A DNA stretch of 64,000 bases from Duganella sp. BJB480. GTDB lineage: Bacteria > Pseudomonadota > Gammaproteobacteria > Burkholderiales > Burkholderiaceae_D. Location: the NCBI GenBank assembly GCA_003416985.1, contig QVIN01000003.1, positions 248,001 to 312,000 on the forward strand. Direction: 5' to 3'. Below the pieces are notes generated by a model. The model did no database searches and was not told the DNA's origin. It was given only the letters and a program-made list of their open reading frames with translations. Positions 63,201-64,000 of the stretch are shown one piece after another. Position numbers and translations under genes: made by a program. Within the stretch, counting starts at the first letter, position 1, and each line of letters begins with the position of its first letter.

Positions 63201-64000
63201 TGGCGGTGGCGGCCGCCTTGCTCGGCATCGCGTCCGCCAGCACCTTGCCCAGTCCGCCGGTGGCGGCCTTGACCATGCCGCCCAGCTCGGTCAGCACGAC
63301 GTTGGTGCCGCCCAGCGCCACCACGGTGTCGCCGCCGACGGTGGTGGCCACCAGGTTGGCGCCGCCCACGCCGACCAGCGTGTTGCCGCTGCCGTTGGCC
63401 AGCATCACGTTGTTGACGCCGACCGCCGCCTCGGTGTTGCCGCCCTGGTTGCTGACCAGCGCGTTGCTGTCGCCCAGCGCGGCCACCTTGTTGCCGCTGC
63501 CGCCGGTGTAGGCGATGTTGAGCAGGCCGCCCAGCACGATGTTGCTGTTGCCGCCGTCGTCGATCACCACGTTGGCGCCGCCGCCGGCCACGATGTTGTC
63601 CTTGCCGTCGCTGGCGGTGATGCCGTTGGCGCCGCCCAGCGCGACCACCGTGTCGTTGCCGCTGCCGGCGTTGATGACGTTGGCGCCGCCGGTGGCCTGC
63701 ACCTGGTCGTTGCCGGCGCCGGTGCCGATGACGTTGGCGCCGCCGGCCGCGGTGACCGTGTCCGCGCCCGAGCCCGAGCTCACCACGTTGGCCGCGCCGT
63801 TCAGCGTGACGTTGTTGTTGCCGTTGCCAGCCTTGACCTCGTTGGCCGCACCGTTGGCCTTGATGGTGTCGTCGCCGGCGCCGGCCGTGATGTGGTTGTT
63901 GCCGCCGTCGGCCGTCACCGTGTTGGTGCCCTCGCCGGCGTCGATCACGTTGCTGGCCGCCTTGACGGTGATGCGGTCGTCGCCGCCGCCGGTGTTGATG
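60274..64000 (-). CDS. Giant RTX-like repeat protein, probable type I secreted surface protein (5' end beyond window)
   Basis: The frame is open to base 64000, so the N-terminus is missing; the GTG at 63948 is not a start. At least 1242 residues. Most of the visible part (about 63900-62200) is a run of 18-residue units with the shape GxNNVVxxG followed by (A/S)GNDxVxAx, that is an Asp-free nonapeptide alternating with a calcium-type RTX nonapeptide. A middle region (about 61500-60900) has helical, repeat-free sequence. Canonical RTX turns (LFGDAGDDTLYSGMGNDSL, GGAGKDTYVM) come near the end, then a C-terminal domain typical of type I secretion substrates. The gene is probably monocistronic on this side. 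Confidence 0.88.
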   Translation of the reverse strand, partial: INTGGGDDRITVKAASNVIDAGEGTNTVTADGGNNHITAGAGDDTIKANGAANEVKAGNGNNNVTLNGAANVVSSGSGADTVTAAGGANVIGTGAGNDQVQATGGANVINAGSGNDTVVALGGANGITASDGKDNIVAGGGANVVIDDGGNSNIVLGGLLNIAYTGGSGNKVAALGDSNALVSNQGGNTEAAVGVNNVMLANGSGNTLVGVGGANLVATTVGGDTVVALGGTNVVLTELGGMVKAATGGLGKVLADAMPSKAAATAINNASAKLAAGINSGAGNDTVVAVGGNNVIYTGAGKDVVTAAGGNNIVLANGGDNITTALGGNNIVVNTAGNNVVTAAGSVNVIVTGIGDGLADVTAKLGSAAGGATKAVASFIGNNVAHGDGNDVVSAIGSTNVVYTGGGNDVVTGIGANNVVWSGSGNDTVTVFGARNVVWGDAGADTVTAVGANNLLATGNYAEIAATAVGLVDSLASGVAATDLVSKAGLSGAASSQSGHDVMTAFGKNNVLIGGSADTVATALGVNNLVATGAGNDVVSAIGSKSGIVTGAGNDVVTVVGTYNVVSVGEGNNVVTALGKGNLIEGGSGDDVLTALAFGTAAKSVNVNGNLIVAGDGNNVETVVGKDNGVIGGSGKDTLVMVSYGGGNTSTTTNEVEGSNQTTTSTTKGSTQLNVAWTGAGNDTAVVYGDHNVVLSDSGDDFLVVLNAGSKLSYSSTTTEAVEGSDKAQTTDSTKVSLDTGMNFVHAGDGNDTLILAGTTTIGMGGNGNDLIVSSGQNNIALGGAGNDTIIGLAEITVFNAAESIVENDYESAGDWVGAAMNANFIRSQYGALSKGDLGKINLVGNVIMGGDGDDTIFATNAGTYVGGGNGNDTMMGLGWGVIDHLLVGKANALNAAWNDAGKGFDAITKYLNSTFTDEISKGWAGVADSIKAELAKATAGGGKLADSLNAAANDALNGITNTAGLSSSGIDVATPLKSALDTGKSGLTSAVNGISSGVNYVADADVGTALADATDWLGSALKTASNASGDGVNWLGKYLGINLHLSEYKGADFFIAGLLAYTLGYKYAGNNRLFGDAGDDTLYSGMGNDSLNGGAGKDTYVMSMGDGKDTVHEVAGGNDVLKFTGNKLFSSVTIAADHVKANIDGSDLVINYVDGGKSYAQFTVADYAKVNIAEVDLVDASGKQVAAINFADLVAHADQGSSPYEMAATWTADRMHTFADLITASITGGSAGVQLVGVAS

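Noticed and set aside
60274..64000. Possible CRISPR or satellite array because of regular repeats
   Set aside because: The repeats are in one open reading frame with an 18-residue protein period and no unique spacers.

Overview
This 64 kb window is high-GC chromosomal DNA with short intergenic gaps. It most resembles a betaproteobacterium of the Oxalobacteraceae (Massilia, Duganella or Janthinobacterium type). The basis is gene content and order: an aceE-aceF-lpdA operon whose LpdA carries its own lipoyl domain, 6S RNA beside zapA, a TIGR04438-type Trp-rich small protein, holC after a peptidase, and two proteins with PEP-CTERM sorting tails. No tRNA, rRNA, CRISPR array, integrase or transposase gene was recognised. 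The taxonomy is inferred from protein resemblance, not from a search.

Layout. 1-8.5 kb: the end of an S9 peptidase, a secreted PEP-CTERM trypsin-like protease, a lipoprotein metallophosphoesterase, an MFS carrier, a BON-domain protein and a small HExxH protein. 8.6-12.6 kb: an M49-like metallopeptidase, two tandem paralogous SDR genes and a divergent LysR regulator. 12.6-17.8 kb: a tripartite EmrAB/OprM-type drug efflux operon with a divergent TetR. 17.8-23.6 kb: a small protein, an alpha/beta hydrolase, a TfoX-N protein, a DsbA-like oxidase, a PACE-type efflux protein with a divergent LysR, an M20 peptidase and a second PEP-CTERM protein. 23.7-29.1 kb: a bacteriocin (class II microcin-like) locus. 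29.4-35.5 kb: the pyruvate dehydrogenase operon. 35.8-48.5 kb: housekeeping genes (folD, prlC, holC, a branched-chain amino acid binding protein, cytochrome c, ilvD, lgt, a TauE/SafE permease, an EVE protein, 6S RNA, zapA). 48.6-60.2 kb: a galactoside/galactonate utilisation cluster (GH2, TonB receptor, LysR, SMP-30 lactonase, galactonate dehydratase, GH35). 60.3-64 kb: the C-terminal 1.2 thousand residues of a giant RTX-like repeat protein that runs off the window.

The most interesting system is the bacteriocin locus. A CvaA-like adaptor and a C39-peptidase ABC exporter (CvaB-like) lie on the plus strand. They converge with a minus-strand unit that begins with a 59-codon gene. Its product has a textbook double-glycine leader (MIELNLNEMEVVTGG) and a 44-residue cysteine-free core. 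That gene is followed by a strong terminator, a CPBP/Abi-family membrane protein and a four-helix membrane protein, both immunity candidates. The minus-strand part is visibly AT-rich against the surrounding genome, which suggests horizontal acquisition.

Other notable structures are two copies of an almost perfect 86-87 bp palindrome at gene 3' ends (one supplies a stop codon), a separate two-hairpin dispersed repeat after folD, several candidate operators next to their probable regulators, and an RTX-like protein that alternates calcium-type and Asp-free nonapeptides.
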